This document shows, one piece after another, positions 46,347-56,385 of a stretch of DNA of 64,000 bases (its first letter is position 1; each line of letters opens with the position of its first letter). This stretch comes from GWE2-42-39 sp942493345. Lineage in GTDB: Bacteria > Bacteroidota > Bacteroidia > Bacteroidales > Prolixibacteraceae. The translations under genes and the position numbers were made by a program. The notes under the pieces are model-generated. The model saw only the letters and a list, made by a program, of their open reading frames with translations, did not search any database and was not told where the DNA came from. The DNA is taken from assembly GCA_942493345.1 (NCBI GenBank), contig OW818695.1, positions 1,860,001 to 1,924,000 of the forward strand, written 5' to 3'.

Positions 46347-47804
46347 ATGAAAAATTCTCCCAAACTGATCCTATTTCTTTTTTTAGGAATACTACTTATT
46401 TCAGCAAAACCGAAACGGGAATATAATAATGAAGTTTTTCGTCCTCAATTTCATTTTTCTCCTGAAAAAAACTGGATGAACGATCCCAACGGACTGGTTT
46501 ATTTCGAGGGGGAATATCACCTTTTTTACCAGCACAACCCATTTGACCTTGGATGGGGCTATATGCACTGGGGACACGCGGTCAGTAAAGATTTGGTACA
46601 CTGGGAACATCTCCCGGTTGCACTAACTCCCGACAATAATTCAAAAGAAAAAGAATATGCCACAGCTTGGTCGGGTAGTGGTTTAATTGATCATGAAAAT
46701 ATTTGCGGTTTTCAAAAAGATACGGTGAAAACCATGCTGCTTTTTTATACCAGTTATCAATGCGGCCAGCGTCTTGCTTACAGTATCGACAAAGGTCGCA
46801 CGTGGAACAAGTACGAAAAAAACCCGATCGTCCCGTTCAATGAATTGGACGACGCACGCGATCCCAAAGTATTCTGGCACGAAGCAAGTAAAAAATATGT
46901 GATGGCGCTTTACCGAAGACTTGACGGTCGCGACAGCCAGCGCGGAATTTCATTTTACACTTCAACAAACCTTTTCGATTGGGAGTTCAAAAGCCACATT
47001 CCCGGGTTTTATGAATGTCCTGATTTGATTGAACTGCCTGTAAACCAACGTCAGGATGAAAAAAAATGGGTGTTGTTTGATGGCGATGGAAGTTACGTAG
47101 TTGGTAATTTCGATGGTGAAAAATTCACACCCGAAAGCCCAAAACAAAAAAGCGATTTCGGCAAAAATTATTACGCGACACAAACCTGGAACAACATTCC
47201 GAAAAGCGATGGGCGAACCATCCAAATCGCATGGATGAAAGGTAGCGAACTGCCGGGAATGATTTTTAACGGGCAAATGGGTTTTCCTTGTGAATTGTCT
47301 CTCGAAAAATCGAAAAACGGAATTTCACTGGTGCGGAACCCGGTAAAAGAAATTGAAAATTTGCACCTGAAGCAGGAATCGTGGCTACAAGAAAATATCA
47401 TTCCGGGACTGAATAAAAACCTGATTAGCAAAATTAAAGGCGATTGCCTGCATATAAAGGGAACTTTCGATGTAAAAACTTCCGATAGTTTCGGCTTTTT
47501 ATTACGAAACGGAAAAACAAACCAGGGAGCAGAAATTAGTTTCAATACAAAAAACAATGTACTCAACTGCATCGGCCAACAAGTTGTCATCGAACCGATT
47601 GGAGGTAAATTACAGCTCGAAATACTGCTCGACCGTAGCTCTATCGAAGTTTTTGTAAACGGTGGAAAAGTGGTGCTAAGTTCTTGTTTTACTCCTGAAA
47701 AAGATGACGAGAATATAATCCTTTTTACTGCAGGAGGCGAATTATTTGTTGAAAACCTCGATATTTTCACCCTAAAATCAATCTGGGAAACCGAGGAAAA
47801 ATAA
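46347..47804 (+). CDS. Glycoside hydrolase family 32 fructan hydrolase
   Basis: The start is ATG 46347 (MKNSPKLILFLFLGILLISAKPK), giving a signal peptide and 485 residues. The longer frame from 46230 lacks one. The five-bladed propeller carries the nucleophile Asp in WMNDPNG, the transition-state stabiliser in ARDPKVFW and the acid/base Glu in FYECPDLIEL. The C-terminal beta-sandwich includes LLDRSSIEVFVNGG. It should hydrolyse levan, inulin or sucrose-type fructosides outside the cytoplasm. A TATATTTG box at 46311-46318 may be its -7 element. No fructan transport genes are nearby. Confidence 0.93.
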   Translation: MKNSPKLILFLFLGILLISAKPKREYNNEVFRPQFHFSPEKNWMNDPNGLVYFEGEYHLFYQHNPFDLGWGYMHWGHAVSKDLVHWEHLPVALTPDNNSKEKEYATAWSGSGLIDHENICGFQKDTVKTMLLFYTSYQCGQRLAYSIDKGRTWNKYEKNPIVPFNELDDARDPKVFWHEASKKYVMALYRRLDGRDSQRGISFYTSTNLFDWEFKSHIPGFYECPDLIELPVNQRQDEKKWVLFDGDGSYVVGNFDGEKFTPESPKQKSDFGKNYYATQTWNNIPKSDGRTIQIAWMKGSELPGMIFNGQMGFPCELSLEKSKNGISLVRNPVKEIENLHLKQESWLQENIIPGLNKNLISKIKGDCLHIKGTFDVKTSDSFGFLLRNGKTNQGAEISFNTKNNVLNCIGQQVVIEPIGGKLQLEILLDRSSIEVFVNGGKVVLSSCFTPEKDDENIILFTAGGELFVENLDIFTLKSIWETEEK

Positions 47805-47902
47805 AATTCTGCCTGTTTTCAATATTTGGAAAATATGATTTTCCCTATTTATTTTCAGCATAAAGCAACTTAAATTGCATTATCATTTTAATTCATCAGA
47901 AA

Positions 47903-48931
47903 ATGAAGGCAATTGTAAAAAGCAAAGCTGAAAAAGGAATATGGATGGAAGAAGTTCCAATGCCCAAAATTGGCCCGAACGATGTCCTCATTAAAATAAG
48001 AAAAGCAGCCATTTGCGGCACCGACCTGCATATTTACAAATGGGACGAATGGGCACAAAGCACCATTAAAGTACCAACCATCATCGGACACGAATACATG
48101 GGTATTGTAGTTGAAACCGGCTCCGAAGTTTCACGGGTAACGGTAGGCGAACGGGTTACCGTTGAAGGACATATTGCCTGCGGATTTTGCCGGAATTGCC
48201 GACGTGGCCGCCAACATATTTGTGACCATACTGCTGGTATCGGCGTGAATCGCGATGGTGGTTTTGCCGAATACATTTCGGTTCCCGCAAAAAATGTTTT
48301 AAAAATCGATTCGCGCATTCCCGATGAAATCATGGCAATCATGGATCCACTGGGCAATGCGACCCACACAGCCCTCTCCTTCCCTCTCTTGGGCGAAGAC
48401 ATTATTATCACCGGCATCGGTGGACCTATTGGATCAATGGCTACAGCCGTTTGTAAGTTCGCCGGAGCACGATATATTGTTGGCACCGATTTAAGTCCGT
48501 ATCGCCGCGATTTGGCCCGAAAAATGGGTGCAACCATGGTTATCGACCCGATGCAAGAAAGCATAAAAAGCGCGATGGAACAATTGGGCATGGTTGGCGG
48601 CTTCGACATTGGCCTCGAATGCAGCGGATCGCCCATCGCGTTTAACGATATGGTCAACCACATGTACAACGGAGGAAAAATTTCACTACTCGGCCTGCTC
48701 CCTAAAAGCACACAAATAAACTGGACAGAACTAATATTCAAAGGATTAACACTGAAGGGAATATATGGCCGCGAAATGTACGAAACCTGGTACCACATGG
48801 AAATGATGCTTTCAACTGGCTTGGATATCAGCCCGGTAATTACCCACCGGATGCCTGCCGATGATTATCAAAAAGCCTTTGAGATTATGGAAGAAGGGAA
48901 TTGCGGAAAAATTATATTGAACTGGGAATGA
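47903..48931 (+). CDS. tdh: L-threonine 3-dehydrogenase
   Basis: The 342-residue zinc alcohol dehydrogenase has catalytic-zinc residues Cys38, His63 and Glu64, with Thr40 and His43 of the threonine dehydrogenase subgroup. The structural zinc cluster CGFCRNCRRGRQHIC and the Rossmann motif ITGIGGPIGSMA are present. It oxidises L-threonine to 2-amino-3-oxobutyrate with NAD+. No 2-amino-3-ketobutyrate ligase gene is adjacent. The sequence is very close to the bacterial Tdh family, so the assignment is firm. Confidence 0.93.
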   Translation: MKAIVKSKAEKGIWMEEVPMPKIGPNDVLIKIRKAAICGTDLHIYKWDEWAQSTIKVPTIIGHEYMGIVVETGSEVSRVTVGERVTVEGHIACGFCRNCRRGRQHICDHTAGIGVNRDGGFAEYISVPAKNVLKIDSRIPDEIMAIMDPLGNATHTALSFPLLGEDIIITGIGGPIGSMATAVCKFAGARYIVGTDLSPYRRDLARKMGATMVIDPMQESIKSAMEQLGMVGGFDIGLECSGSPIAFNDMVNHMYNGGKISLLGLLPKSTQINWTELIFKGLTLKGIYGREMYETWYHMEMMLSTGLDISPVITHRMPADDYQKAFEIMEEGNCGKIILNWE

Positions 48932-49057
48932 ACTACCTCGGAGCAAGCCAACGAGGTATCAAAAAAGCCAAAGCACAATGCGAATAAGGAACCGACCCAA
49001 GGGTTGGGGTATTAAACCAAATTGAGAATAAAATAGTTTTACAGAAAAATTACAGCT

Positions 49058-49825
49058 TCAATAATCAAGCTCCACCATTACCGGGCAGTGATCAGAATGA
49101 ACCGCACCGGGGAAAATCGATCCGGCTAAAAGTTTATCTTCCATTTCGGCAGTTACCATGTGATAATCAATACGCCATCCTTTGTTGTTGACCCGCGCCC
49201 CGGCACGATAACTCCACCACGAATACTGGTGTGGCTCTGGATTGAACTTCCGGAAACTATCGACAAAACCATCATCGACAAATTGCTGAAACCACTCTCT
49301 TTCTTCCGGTAAAAAGCCGGATGTATCCTGCTGCTTATCTGGATTATGAATGTCGATCCACAAACGGCAAATATTGTAATCGCCTGCAATTACCAAATTC
49401 GGGCGCTCCTTTCTTAACGATTGAAGATACTTGTGAAAATCGGCCAAAAAATCCATTTTATATTCCTGCCGGGCACCTCCGGTAGTTCCCGAAGGAAAAT
49501 ACGCGCTAATGACCGATAATTCACCAAAATCGGCACGGATTACACGACCCTCGATATCGTATTTCGGATTGTTCATACCGTATTCAACATGATCAGGTTT
49601 TTCCTTGCAGATAATCGCCACTCCGCTATAGCCTTTTTTCTCAGCCGAAAATGCATAAAAGTGATACCCCATTTTCTCAAACTCCGTTTCGAGCATTTGC
49701 CCGGGTTGTGCTTTTGTTTCCTGTATACACAAAACATCGGGATCAGCCTGTTTTACCCAATCCAAAAGATCTTTGCCAGCAGCAGCACGGATTCCGTTTA
49801 CATTGTATGAAATAATTCGTTTCAC
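49058..49825 (-). CDS. xth: Exodeoxyribonuclease III
   Basis: I start at GTG 49825, giving (M)KRIISYNVNGIRAA, the usual family N-terminus; an in-frame ATG 45 nt upstream is less likely. The 255-residue enzyme has CIQETKA (metal Glu), AGDYNICR, RIDYHMV and SDHCPVMVEL, the catalytic set of the Xth/APE1 fold. It performs AP-site incision and 3'-5' exonuclease activity in base-excision repair. It is divergent from rsgA. Confidence 0.95.
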   Translation of the reverse strand: MKRIISYNVNGIRAAAGKDLLDWVKQADPDVLCIQETKAQPGQMLETEFEKMGYHFYAFSAEKKGYSGVAIICKEKPDHVEYGMNNPKYDIEGRVIRADFGELSVISAYFPSGTTGGARQEYKMDFLADFHKYLQSLRKERPNLVIAGDYNICRLWIDIHNPDKQQDTSGFLPEEREWFQQFVDDGFVDSFRKFNPEPHQYSWWSYRAGARVNNKGWRIDYHMVTAEMEDKLLAGSIFPGAVHSDHCPVMVELDY

Positions 49826-49894
49826 AATTTTTCTTACTTTTGATTTTAAAAGAAGCGAAAAGATAATCAATTTGTTTTATTAATCCCCTCCATT

Positions 49895-50827
49895 TTGAAA
49901 AAAGGAATTGTCATAAAATCAACCGGAAGTTGGTTTACCGTGAAATCAGACGATAACATTTTAATTAACTGTAAGATAAAAGGTAAATTCAGGATTCAGG
50001 ATATAAAAAGTACCAATCCGATTGCAGTTGGTGACCATGTCGAATTTCTAGTTTCAGAAGAAGAAAACGCACAAATAGGACTGATTACCAATATTATAGA
50101 ACGCAAAAACTACATCATTCGCAAAGCAACAAACCTGTCGAAGCAATCGCATATCATCGCTTCCAATATCGATCAGGCTTTTCTGGTTGTCACCGTAAAT
50201 TTTCCAGTCACTACCACCACTTTTATCGACCGTTTTTTAACTTCGGCAGAAGCATATAGAATACATTGTATTTTGATTTTCAATAAGATAGATAGATATT
50301 CACAGGCTCAAACAGAGCATATGGAATCGCTTATTTCTATTTATTCTGAAATTGGCTATACGTGCTTAAAAACTTCGGCTAGAAAAAATATAGGGATTGA
50401 TGAACTCAAGGAATTAATGAAGAACAAAACCAATGTTTTTTCAGGTCATTCCGGAGTTGGAAAATCAACAATTATCAATACCATTCAACCGGGACTGAAT
50501 TTAAAAACGAAGGAGCTATCCGACTCCCATTCTTCGGGGGTACATACAACCACTTTTTCTGAAATGTTTGAACTCGACTTTGGAGGGTTCATTATTGACA
50601 CTCCCGGGATAAAAGGTTTTGGAATGCTGGAAATGGAAAGCTGGGAGATTTCACATTATTTTCCTGAAATGTTCAAATTACTCGACGGCTGCCAGTACTA
50701 CAATTGCTCACATACCCATGAACCAGGTTGCACAGTTAAAAATGCAGTCGCGGAAGGAAAAATTGCAGAGAGCAGGTACATTTCCTACCTCGGACTACTT
50801 GATGAAGACGAAAAGTACCGAAATTGA
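49895..50827 (+). CDS. rsgA: Ribosome small-subunit GTPase RsgA
   Basis: The start is TTG 49895, giving KKGIVIKSTGSWFTV as in the family; no ATG fits. The 310-residue protein has an OB-fold (1-75) and a circularly permuted GTPase: NKIDR (G4), SARKN (G5), GHSGVGKST (G1), DTPGIKGFG (G3). A C-terminal zinc finger follows (C-x4-C-x-H-x5-C pattern in CQYYNCSHTHEPGC). It assists late 30S maturation. It is convergent with uvrC. Confidence 0.95.
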   Translation: MKKGIVIKSTGSWFTVKSDDNILINCKIKGKFRIQDIKSTNPIAVGDHVEFLVSEEENAQIGLITNIIERKNYIIRKATNLSKQSHIIASNIDQAFLVVTVNFPVTTTTFIDRFLTSAEAYRIHCILIFNKIDRYSQAQTEHMESLISIYSEIGYTCLKTSARKNIGIDELKELMKNKTNVFSGHSGVGKSTIINTIQPGLNLKTKELSDSHSSGVHTTTFSEMFELDFGGFIIDTPGIKGFGMLEMESWEISHYFPEMFKLLDGCQYYNCSHTHEPGCTVKNAVAEGKIAESRYISYLGLLDEDEKYRN

Positions 50828-50879
50828 TCTGAAATCCTTTTTTCACAGATATAAATTCATACTTTATTTAAATCATCTA

Positions 50880-52715
50880 TTAATCTGATTTACTGATTTT
50901 TAAATTATAATATTTAAATATTACTGCCGCTCTAGAATCGCCTATTTCATCGGCAACTGTCCGGAAGGATTGTTTTTTTAGGTTCTCAACACTTTTAAAT
51001 TTCTTCAAAAGTTGCTCAATTGTTGCTTTTCCGACTCCTTTTATATTTTCCAGTTCCGATTTTATAAATTCTTTTGATCTCTTATCGCGATGAAAACCGA
51101 TTCCAAAACGGTGAGCTTCATCGCGCAATTGTTGAATCACTTTTAAGGATTCTGAATTTTTATCCAGATAAAGCGGAACCGAATCTCCGGGGAAGTAAAT
51201 TTCTTCCAACCGCTTTGCAATGCCGATGATTGTAATTTTTCCGCGAAGCTCCAATTTCTCCAATGCCGACAAAGCCGCACCCAACTGCCCTTTTCCTCCA
51301 TCGATCACGATCAATTGCGGGAGAGATTGTTGTTCTTCAATTAAACGCCGGTATCTCCGGAAAACAATTTCCTCCATTGAAGCAAAATCATTGGGCCCTT
51401 CAACCGATTTCACATTAAAATGCCGGTATTCCTTTTTCGATGGTTTTGCATTCCGAAACACAACACAAGCAGCAACCGGGTTTGTGCCCTGTAAATTACT
51501 ATTATCAAAACACTCAATATGCGTTGGAAATTCATGCAAATGAAGGTCTTTCTTGAGCGTTTCCAATATTCGTTCGGCGCTTTTCTGCGCCCTCGAGATA
51601 ACCGTTTGTTTTTCCTTTTCGAGGCGATAATATTTTGCATTCCGCTCCGATAATTCTAAAAGTTTTTTCTTGTCTCCCTTCTGGGGAACATGAAATTTTA
51701 CATTTTCAAGCGAAATATCAAGCCCCATAGGAATAAGTATTTCCTTTGCATTGCTAAATATTTTCTGGCGAATGTCGACAATTGCATACTCCAAAAGTTC
51801 CTGTTTCGATTCATCCAGGCTCTTTTTGATTTCCATCGTATAGGTTTGTATGATGGCTCCTCTTATAACTTTCAGGTAATTTACGAACGCAAAATTTTCA
51901 TTTTCATCAATACTGAAAACATCCACATCGGTAATGGTTGAACTAACAACGGTTGATCTGCTCTGAAATTTTTCAAGTGAAATCAATTTATCTTTTACTG
52001 CATTTGCCTCTTCAAACCGATATTCATCAGCAAATTGTTTCATCAGATCCTTTAAATATTTTATCACTCCTGAAATATTTCCTTTCAAAATATCCCGGAT
52101 CTGATCAATATTTTGATTGTAAAAATCCGTTTCAATCATCGCTTCACATGGTCCCAAACAATTTCCAATGTGGTATTCCAAACATACTTTATATTTCCTG
52201 TTTCTTACATTTTCTTCGGAAAGATTGAAGTTACAAGTCCGAAGTTTATACAATTTACGAAATAAACCAAGCAGTGTACGAACCGTCAGAACCGAAGTAT
52301 AAGGACCGAAGTAGGCTGAACCGTCGCGAATAATGTTTCGGGTTTGAAAAACACGGGGAAAACGTTCGTTTTTTACAACAATCCACGGATATGTTTTGTC
52401 ATCCTTCAAAAGCACATTATAACGGGGTTTGTACTTTTTGATCAGGTTGTTTTCCAACAAGAGAGCGTCTTCCTCGGTTTCAACAACCATGTGTTTGATG
52501 TCGGCAATATTGCGAACCAGCAAAGTTGTTTTTCGGTTTTCGTGCACTTTTGTAAAATAAGATGAAACCCGTTTTTTCAGATTTTTCGCTTTCCCGATAT
52601 AAATAATTTTCCCTGTATTATCGAAATACTGGTAAATTCCCGGCTGATCCGGGAGTGTTGAAATCAATGATTTCAGATAATCTCTGTTTTTATTTATGCT
52701 TAAACTCTGATTCAT
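50880..52715 (-). CDS. uvrC: Excinuclease ABC subunit C
   Basis: The 611-residue protein has a GIY-YIG nuclease domain (PGIYQYFDNTGKIIYIGKAKNLKKRVSSYF), a cysteine region, a UVR motif (about 205-240), the RNase H-like endonuclease domain (ECFDNSNLQGTNPVAACVVF) and C-terminal helix-hairpin-helix motifs (LENIKGVGKATIEQLLKKF). It makes both incisions in nucleotide-excision repair. It overlaps the adenine deaminase gene by 4 bp (ATGA), indicating translational coupling. Confidence 0.96.
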   Translation of the reverse strand: MNQSLSINKNRDYLKSLISTLPDQPGIYQYFDNTGKIIYIGKAKNLKKRVSSYFTKVHENRKTTLLVRNIADIKHMVVETEEDALLLENNLIKKYKPRYNVLLKDDKTYPWIVVKNERFPRVFQTRNIIRDGSAYFGPYTSVLTVRTLLGLFRKLYKLRTCNFNLSEENVRNRKYKVCLEYHIGNCLGPCEAMIETDFYNQNIDQIRDILKGNISGVIKYLKDLMKQFADEYRFEEANAVKDKLISLEKFQSRSTVVSSTITDVDVFSIDENENFAFVNYLKVIRGAIIQTYTMEIKKSLDESKQELLEYAIVDIRQKIFSNAKEILIPMGLDISLENVKFHVPQKGDKKKLLELSERNAKYYRLEKEKQTVISRAQKSAERILETLKKDLHLHEFPTHIECFDNSNLQGTNPVAACVVFRNAKPSKKEYRHFNVKSVEGPNDFASMEEIVFRRYRRLIEEQQSLPQLIVIDGGKGQLGAALSALEKLELRGKITIIGIAKRLEEIYFPGDSVPLYLDKNSESLKVIQQLRDEAHRFGIGFHRDKRSKEFIKSELENIKGVGKATIEQLLKKFKSVENLKKQSFRTVADEIGDSRAAVIFKYYNLKISKSD

Positions 52716-54349
52716 TCGTTCACAAATACATCAACAAAATCGAATTTATTTACATCAAACAGGCCTTTATCTCCCAGTTTGAGCTCAGGTATTACCAATA
52801 AAGACATGAATGCAATGGTCATAAAAGGAGATTCCAAACTGGAGCCAAATTCTCTCGATCGTTCAATTAGCTGATTGTACAATGCGGCAACTTCCTCTCC
52901 TTTTTTGCGGGTCATCAAACCTGCCACTTCCAATTCCAGAAACAATTGTTTGCGGGTGTCTCCAACGACAATTCCACCTTTATTTTCGATTAATTTATTT
53001 ACAACTGAAACAATGTCGGCATCAGACACGCCTACCGCAATAATATTGTGACTATCGTGAGCAATGCTACTTGCAATTGCGCCTTTTTTAAGCCCAATAT
53101 TTTTAATAAAACCGATTTGAACCGGATCATTTTTATACCGGCTCATCACAACCAACTTCAAAATATCACGATCTGTATCCGAAACAACATTCCTGTTTTT
53201 CACCAATGGGTCATGTAATTCCTGCCCGGTAACAAGTTCTCCGTCGGCAACTGTAATTACCCTGATTTTACCCGGTTTTATTTTCAGCGCTAAATCTTCT
53301 TCATTTATTTTATTTCGATTAAAAACATTGATTGCGGTGGGCATATTTTCAACAAACAATACATTCCCATTTTCATATACAGAAATACCGTCAATAATAG
53401 TTTGCTGAACTCTGAAATTTTGCAAATCATCAACAATAATAAAATCGGCAGGATCGCCTTCCTGCAACAAACCAACATTCAGTTTGTAATGATTTACCGG
53501 ATTAACAATTGCTGCATTCAGCAAATTATAAAGATCAATACCTTTCGCAAGTCCTCTTTTTATTAATTTATCGATATGCCCTTCTTCCAAAAGGGTATCG
53601 GGATGCGAATCATCAGTGCAAAGCATAACCATATCCGGATATTCATCGATCAGCCGGCATAGCTCATTAAAGTTTTTTGCCGCACTTCCTTCACGAATCA
53701 GGATTTTCATTCCCAATTGAATTTTCTCGAGAGCTTCATCATACGAAAAACATTCATGGTCGGTGGAAATTCCAGCTTGTACATATCTCTTCAAATCGTC
53801 GCCCCTTAAACCGGGAGCATGGCCATCAATTAATTTATTATATTTCTGAGAAGACTTTATTTTACTCATCACATCAGGAGAACCCTGAATAACGCCTGGG
53901 AAATTCATCATTTCAGAAAGAAAATGGAGATCGTTTCTTGACAACAGGCGATCAACGGTATTCTCATCTAAAATACAACCGGACGATTCAAATGGAGTAG
54001 CAGGTACACAAGATGGCACGCCAAAATAGATTTTCAAAGGAACGCTGTGTGCATCTTTAATCATAAAATCAATACCCTCCTCTCCCATCACATTAGCAAT
54101 TTCATGAGGATCACTTACCACGGCAACTGTTCCACGTGAAACCACCATCCGCGCAAACGAAGATGGAACCGTCATAGAACTTTCAATATGCACATGTGCG
54201 TCAATAAAGCCGGGAAGAATATAATTTTCACAATCGTGCTCGCAAACTCTAATTGAATCAATTTTACCGTTTTTTACGACTATTTCACCTTTAAATTGCC
54301 GCCGATTTAATACATCGACAACGATACCTTGATATTTCGTTTCCATCAT
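52712..54349 (-). CDS. ade: Adenine deaminase
   Basis: The 545-residue amidohydrolase begins at ATG 54349 or 54346 (METKYQGIVVDVLNRRQFKGEI); the frame is open to 54382. Metal-ligand motifs are HVHIESSMTVPSSFARMVVSRGT, SDPHEIANVMG, GHAPGLRG and STDHECF, with an Asp in CTDDSHPD. The C-terminal Ade-specific domain contains AHDSHNIIAVG. It deaminates adenine to hypoxanthine in purine salvage. A near-perfect parS site lies inside the coding sequence at 54128-54143. Confidence 0.94.
   Translation of the reverse strand: MMETKYQGIVVDVLNRRQFKGEIVVKNGKIDSIRVCEHDCENYILPGFIDAHVHIESSMTVPSSFARMVVSRGTVAVVSDPHEIANVMGEEGIDFMIKDAHSVPLKIYFGVPSCVPATPFESSGCILDENTVDRLLSRNDLHFLSEMMNFPGVIQGSPDVMSKIKSSQKYNKLIDGHAPGLRGDDLKRYVQAGISTDHECFSYDEALEKIQLGMKILIREGSAAKNFNELCRLIDEYPDMVMLCTDDSHPDTLLEEGHIDKLIKRGLAKGIDLYNLLNAAIVNPVNHYKLNVGLLQEGDPADFIIVDDLQNFRVQQTIIDGISVYENGNVLFVENMPTAINVFNRNKINEEDLALKIKPGKIRVITVADGELVTGQELHDPLVKNRNVVSDTDRDILKLVVMSRYKNDPVQIGFIKNIGLKKGAIASSIAHDSHNIIAVGVSDADIVSVVNKLIENKGGIVVGDTRKQLFLELEVAGLMTRKKGEEVAALYNQLIERSREFGSSLESPFMTIAFMSLLVIPELKLGDKGLFDVNKFDFVDVFVNE
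54128..54143. promoter_or_regulatory. parS-like site in ade
   Basis: TGTTCCACGTGAAACC matches 15 of 16 bases of the ParB/Spo0J centromere consensus TGTTNCACGTGAAACA. It lies within the 5' part of ade, 320 bp from a perfect palindromic site. Confidence 0.75.
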
Positions 54350-54393
54350 CAAAAATTTTAAAGGTTTACTAATTTCACTCAATAAAGATATAA

Positions 54394-54436
54394 AAAGGCT
54401 GAAAAAGGTTTTGTACTTTATCCCTTTTCAGCCTTT
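54394..54436 (-). terminator. Terminator downstream of mnmG
   Basis: A 15-bp stem (54394-54408 with 54422-54436, two mismatches) has T-rich arms on both strands. It separates mnmG from the ade-uvrC unit. Confidence 0.85.
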
Positions 54437-54447
54437 CTTTTTTATGG

Positions 54448-54463
54448 TGTTCCACGTGGAACA
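54448..54463. promoter_or_regulatory. parS centromere site next to mnmG
   Basis: TGTTCCACGTGGAACA is a perfect 16-bp palindrome and a known form of the chromosomal parS site bound by ParB. It lies immediately after the mnmG stop codon. mnmG (gidA) is often origin-proximal in bacteria, in keeping with where parS sites cluster. Confidence 0.85.
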
Positions 54464-56341
54464 CTAACGACCCAGCAATACTAACAAAACATTTATGTCG
54501 GCAGGGCTAACTCCGGAAATGCGACTAGCCTGTCCGATTGTTTTCGGTTGATGTTTTGCCAACTTTTGTCGCGCCTCAGTTGAAATTGATTTGATTAAAT
54601 GATAATCAAATTTCCCTTCAATATTGATATTCTCTAAACGACTATACTTGTCAGCAATATTTTTTTCCCGTTCAATGTACCCGGAATACTTTATTAGAAT
54701 TTCAGCAGATTCCAAAATTTCATAAAATTGGTTCTCGGGGATCGAATTTAAAAACTTTTTAAAAGGAGAAATATCGTCCACCAAATCAAAAATAGAAATT
54801 TGCGGGCGAGAAATAACATCTATTAATTTCACCCCTTGTTTTAATGGAGTGGTATTTTTTTCTTCTAAAATATGATTTACAAAAGATGGCTTTATAGAGA
54901 AATTCTTAACAAATTCGACAACCTCATCACGCATCCGTATTTTCTCCTCAAGCAAATCAATCCTTTCCTGTTTTGCTAAACCCAACTCAAATGATTTCCG
55001 GGTTAAACGAATATCTGCATCATCCTGTCGTAATAATATCCTATATTCAGCACGAGAGGTAAACATTCGATAAGGTTCATCTACTCCTTTCGTAACCAAA
55101 TCATCAATCAAAACCCCAATATATGCTTCGTCACGCAACAAAATAAATTCGTCTTTGCCATGCACTTTTAAATGTGCATTTATGCCTGCCATAATTCCTT
55201 GTGCACCAGCCTCTTCATATCCGGTAGTACCATTTATTTGTCCGGCAAAATAGAGATTCGAAATCAACTTTGTTTCCAAAGTATGATGCAATTGAGTTGG
55301 CTCAAAATAATCGTATTCGATGGCATATCCCGGCCTGAAAATTTTAGCATTTTCTAAACCCTTTATTTTATGAATCGCCTTCAATTGAACATCCCAAGGC
55401 AAAGATGAAGAAAAGCCATTTAAATAATATTCGATTGTTTTTTCACCCTCCGGCTCCAGAAACAACTGATGCTGAGTCTTTTCTGAAAATGTAACTATTT
55501 TTGACTCAATGCTTGGGCAATAACGTGGACCAATGCTCTGAATTGTACCATTATACATTGGAGAATCATCAAACCCTGATTTCAAAATTTCATGAACCTC
55601 CTCGTTGGTATAAGTAATCCAGCAAGCTCTTTTTTTTAGCTCCGATTTTTCACCCGGCAAATAAGAAAATTTATAAAATTCAGAATCACTCTCTTGTTCC
55701 TCCAATTTCGAAAAATCAATTGTTCTTCCATCAATCCGAACCGGAGTTCCTGTTTTTAAGCGACCAGTTTTAAAACCAATATCAGCCAGTTGATCAGAAA
55801 TAAAATAAGAGGAATTCTCTCCGATCCGACCACCATGCATTTTACTGCGACCAACATGCATCAATCCGTTTAAGAAAGTGCCATTTGTAAGAACAACCGA
55901 TTTTGCTTGAAACTCAACTCCAATACTGGTTTTTACGCCTTTAACGTGCTTATTATCAATTATTAAACCAACAACCGTATCTTGCCACAGATCCAAATTA
56001 TCGGTATTTTCTAAAATATCGCGCCAATATTCAGAGAACTTAAAACGGTCGCATTGTGCACGTGGGCTCCACATAGCCGGCCCTTTTGATCGGTTTAACA
56101 TACGAAATTGAATTGTAGTTCGGTCGGTTACAATTCCCATATTTCCACCTAATGCATCTATTTCTCTGACTATCTGTCCCTTAGCCACACCACCAACAGC
56201 TGGGTTACACGACATTTGAGCGAATTTCATCATATCCATGGTAATCAAAAGAGTTCTTGATCCCAGGTTGGCTGCCGCTGCCGCTGCTTCGCACCCCGCG
56301 TGTCCTCCTCCAACAACTATAACATCGTAATACGGTAACAT
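54464..56341 (-). CDS. mnmG: tRNA U34 carboxymethylaminomethyl synthase subunit MnmG
   Basis: The 625-residue protein starts with the FAD-binding GGGHAGCEAAAAAANLG. It contains the MnmG signatures MSCNPAVGGVAKGQIVREIDALGG, GRLKTGTPVRIDG and YAGQINGTTGYEEAGAQGIMAGINA, and a C-terminal helical MnmE-binding domain ending SRISGVSPADINVLLVLLG. It modifies wobble uridine of several tRNAs together with MnmE. It is the last gene of a minus-strand operon with ybeY, an RsbW-like gene and DUF4175. A TAATTTTG box at 56361-56368 with a TTTT motif 19 bp upstream could give it its own promoter. Confidence 0.96.
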   Translation of the reverse strand: MLPYYDVIVVGGGHAGCEAAAAAANLGSRTLLITMDMMKFAQMSCNPAVGGVAKGQIVREIDALGGNMGIVTDRTTIQFRMLNRSKGPAMWSPRAQCDRFKFSEYWRDILENTDNLDLWQDTVVGLIIDNKHVKGVKTSIGVEFQAKSVVLTNGTFLNGLMHVGRSKMHGGRIGENSSYFISDQLADIGFKTGRLKTGTPVRIDGRTIDFSKLEEQESDSEFYKFSYLPGEKSELKKRACWITYTNEEVHEILKSGFDDSPMYNGTIQSIGPRYCPSIESKIVTFSEKTQHQLFLEPEGEKTIEYYLNGFSSSLPWDVQLKAIHKIKGLENAKIFRPGYAIEYDYFEPTQLHHTLETKLISNLYFAGQINGTTGYEEAGAQGIMAGINAHLKVHGKDEFILLRDEAYIGVLIDDLVTKGVDEPYRMFTSRAEYRILLRQDDADIRLTRKSFELGLAKQERIDLLEEKIRMRDEVVEFVKNFSIKPSFVNHILEEKNTTPLKQGVKLIDVISRPQISIFDLVDDISPFKKFLNSIPENQFYEILESAEILIKYSGYIEREKNIADKYSRLENINIEGKFDYHLIKSISTEARQKLAKHQPKTIGQASRISGVSPADINVLLVLLGR

Positions 56342-56385
56342 TTGTAAAAAATTAAGGGCGCAAAATTACATTAATTATCTGGATT

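Noticed and set aside
48934..48962. Hairpin ACCTCG/CGAGGT after tdh
   Set aside because: The loop is 11 nt, the stem 6 bp, and no T run follows on the plus strand; too weak to call a terminator.
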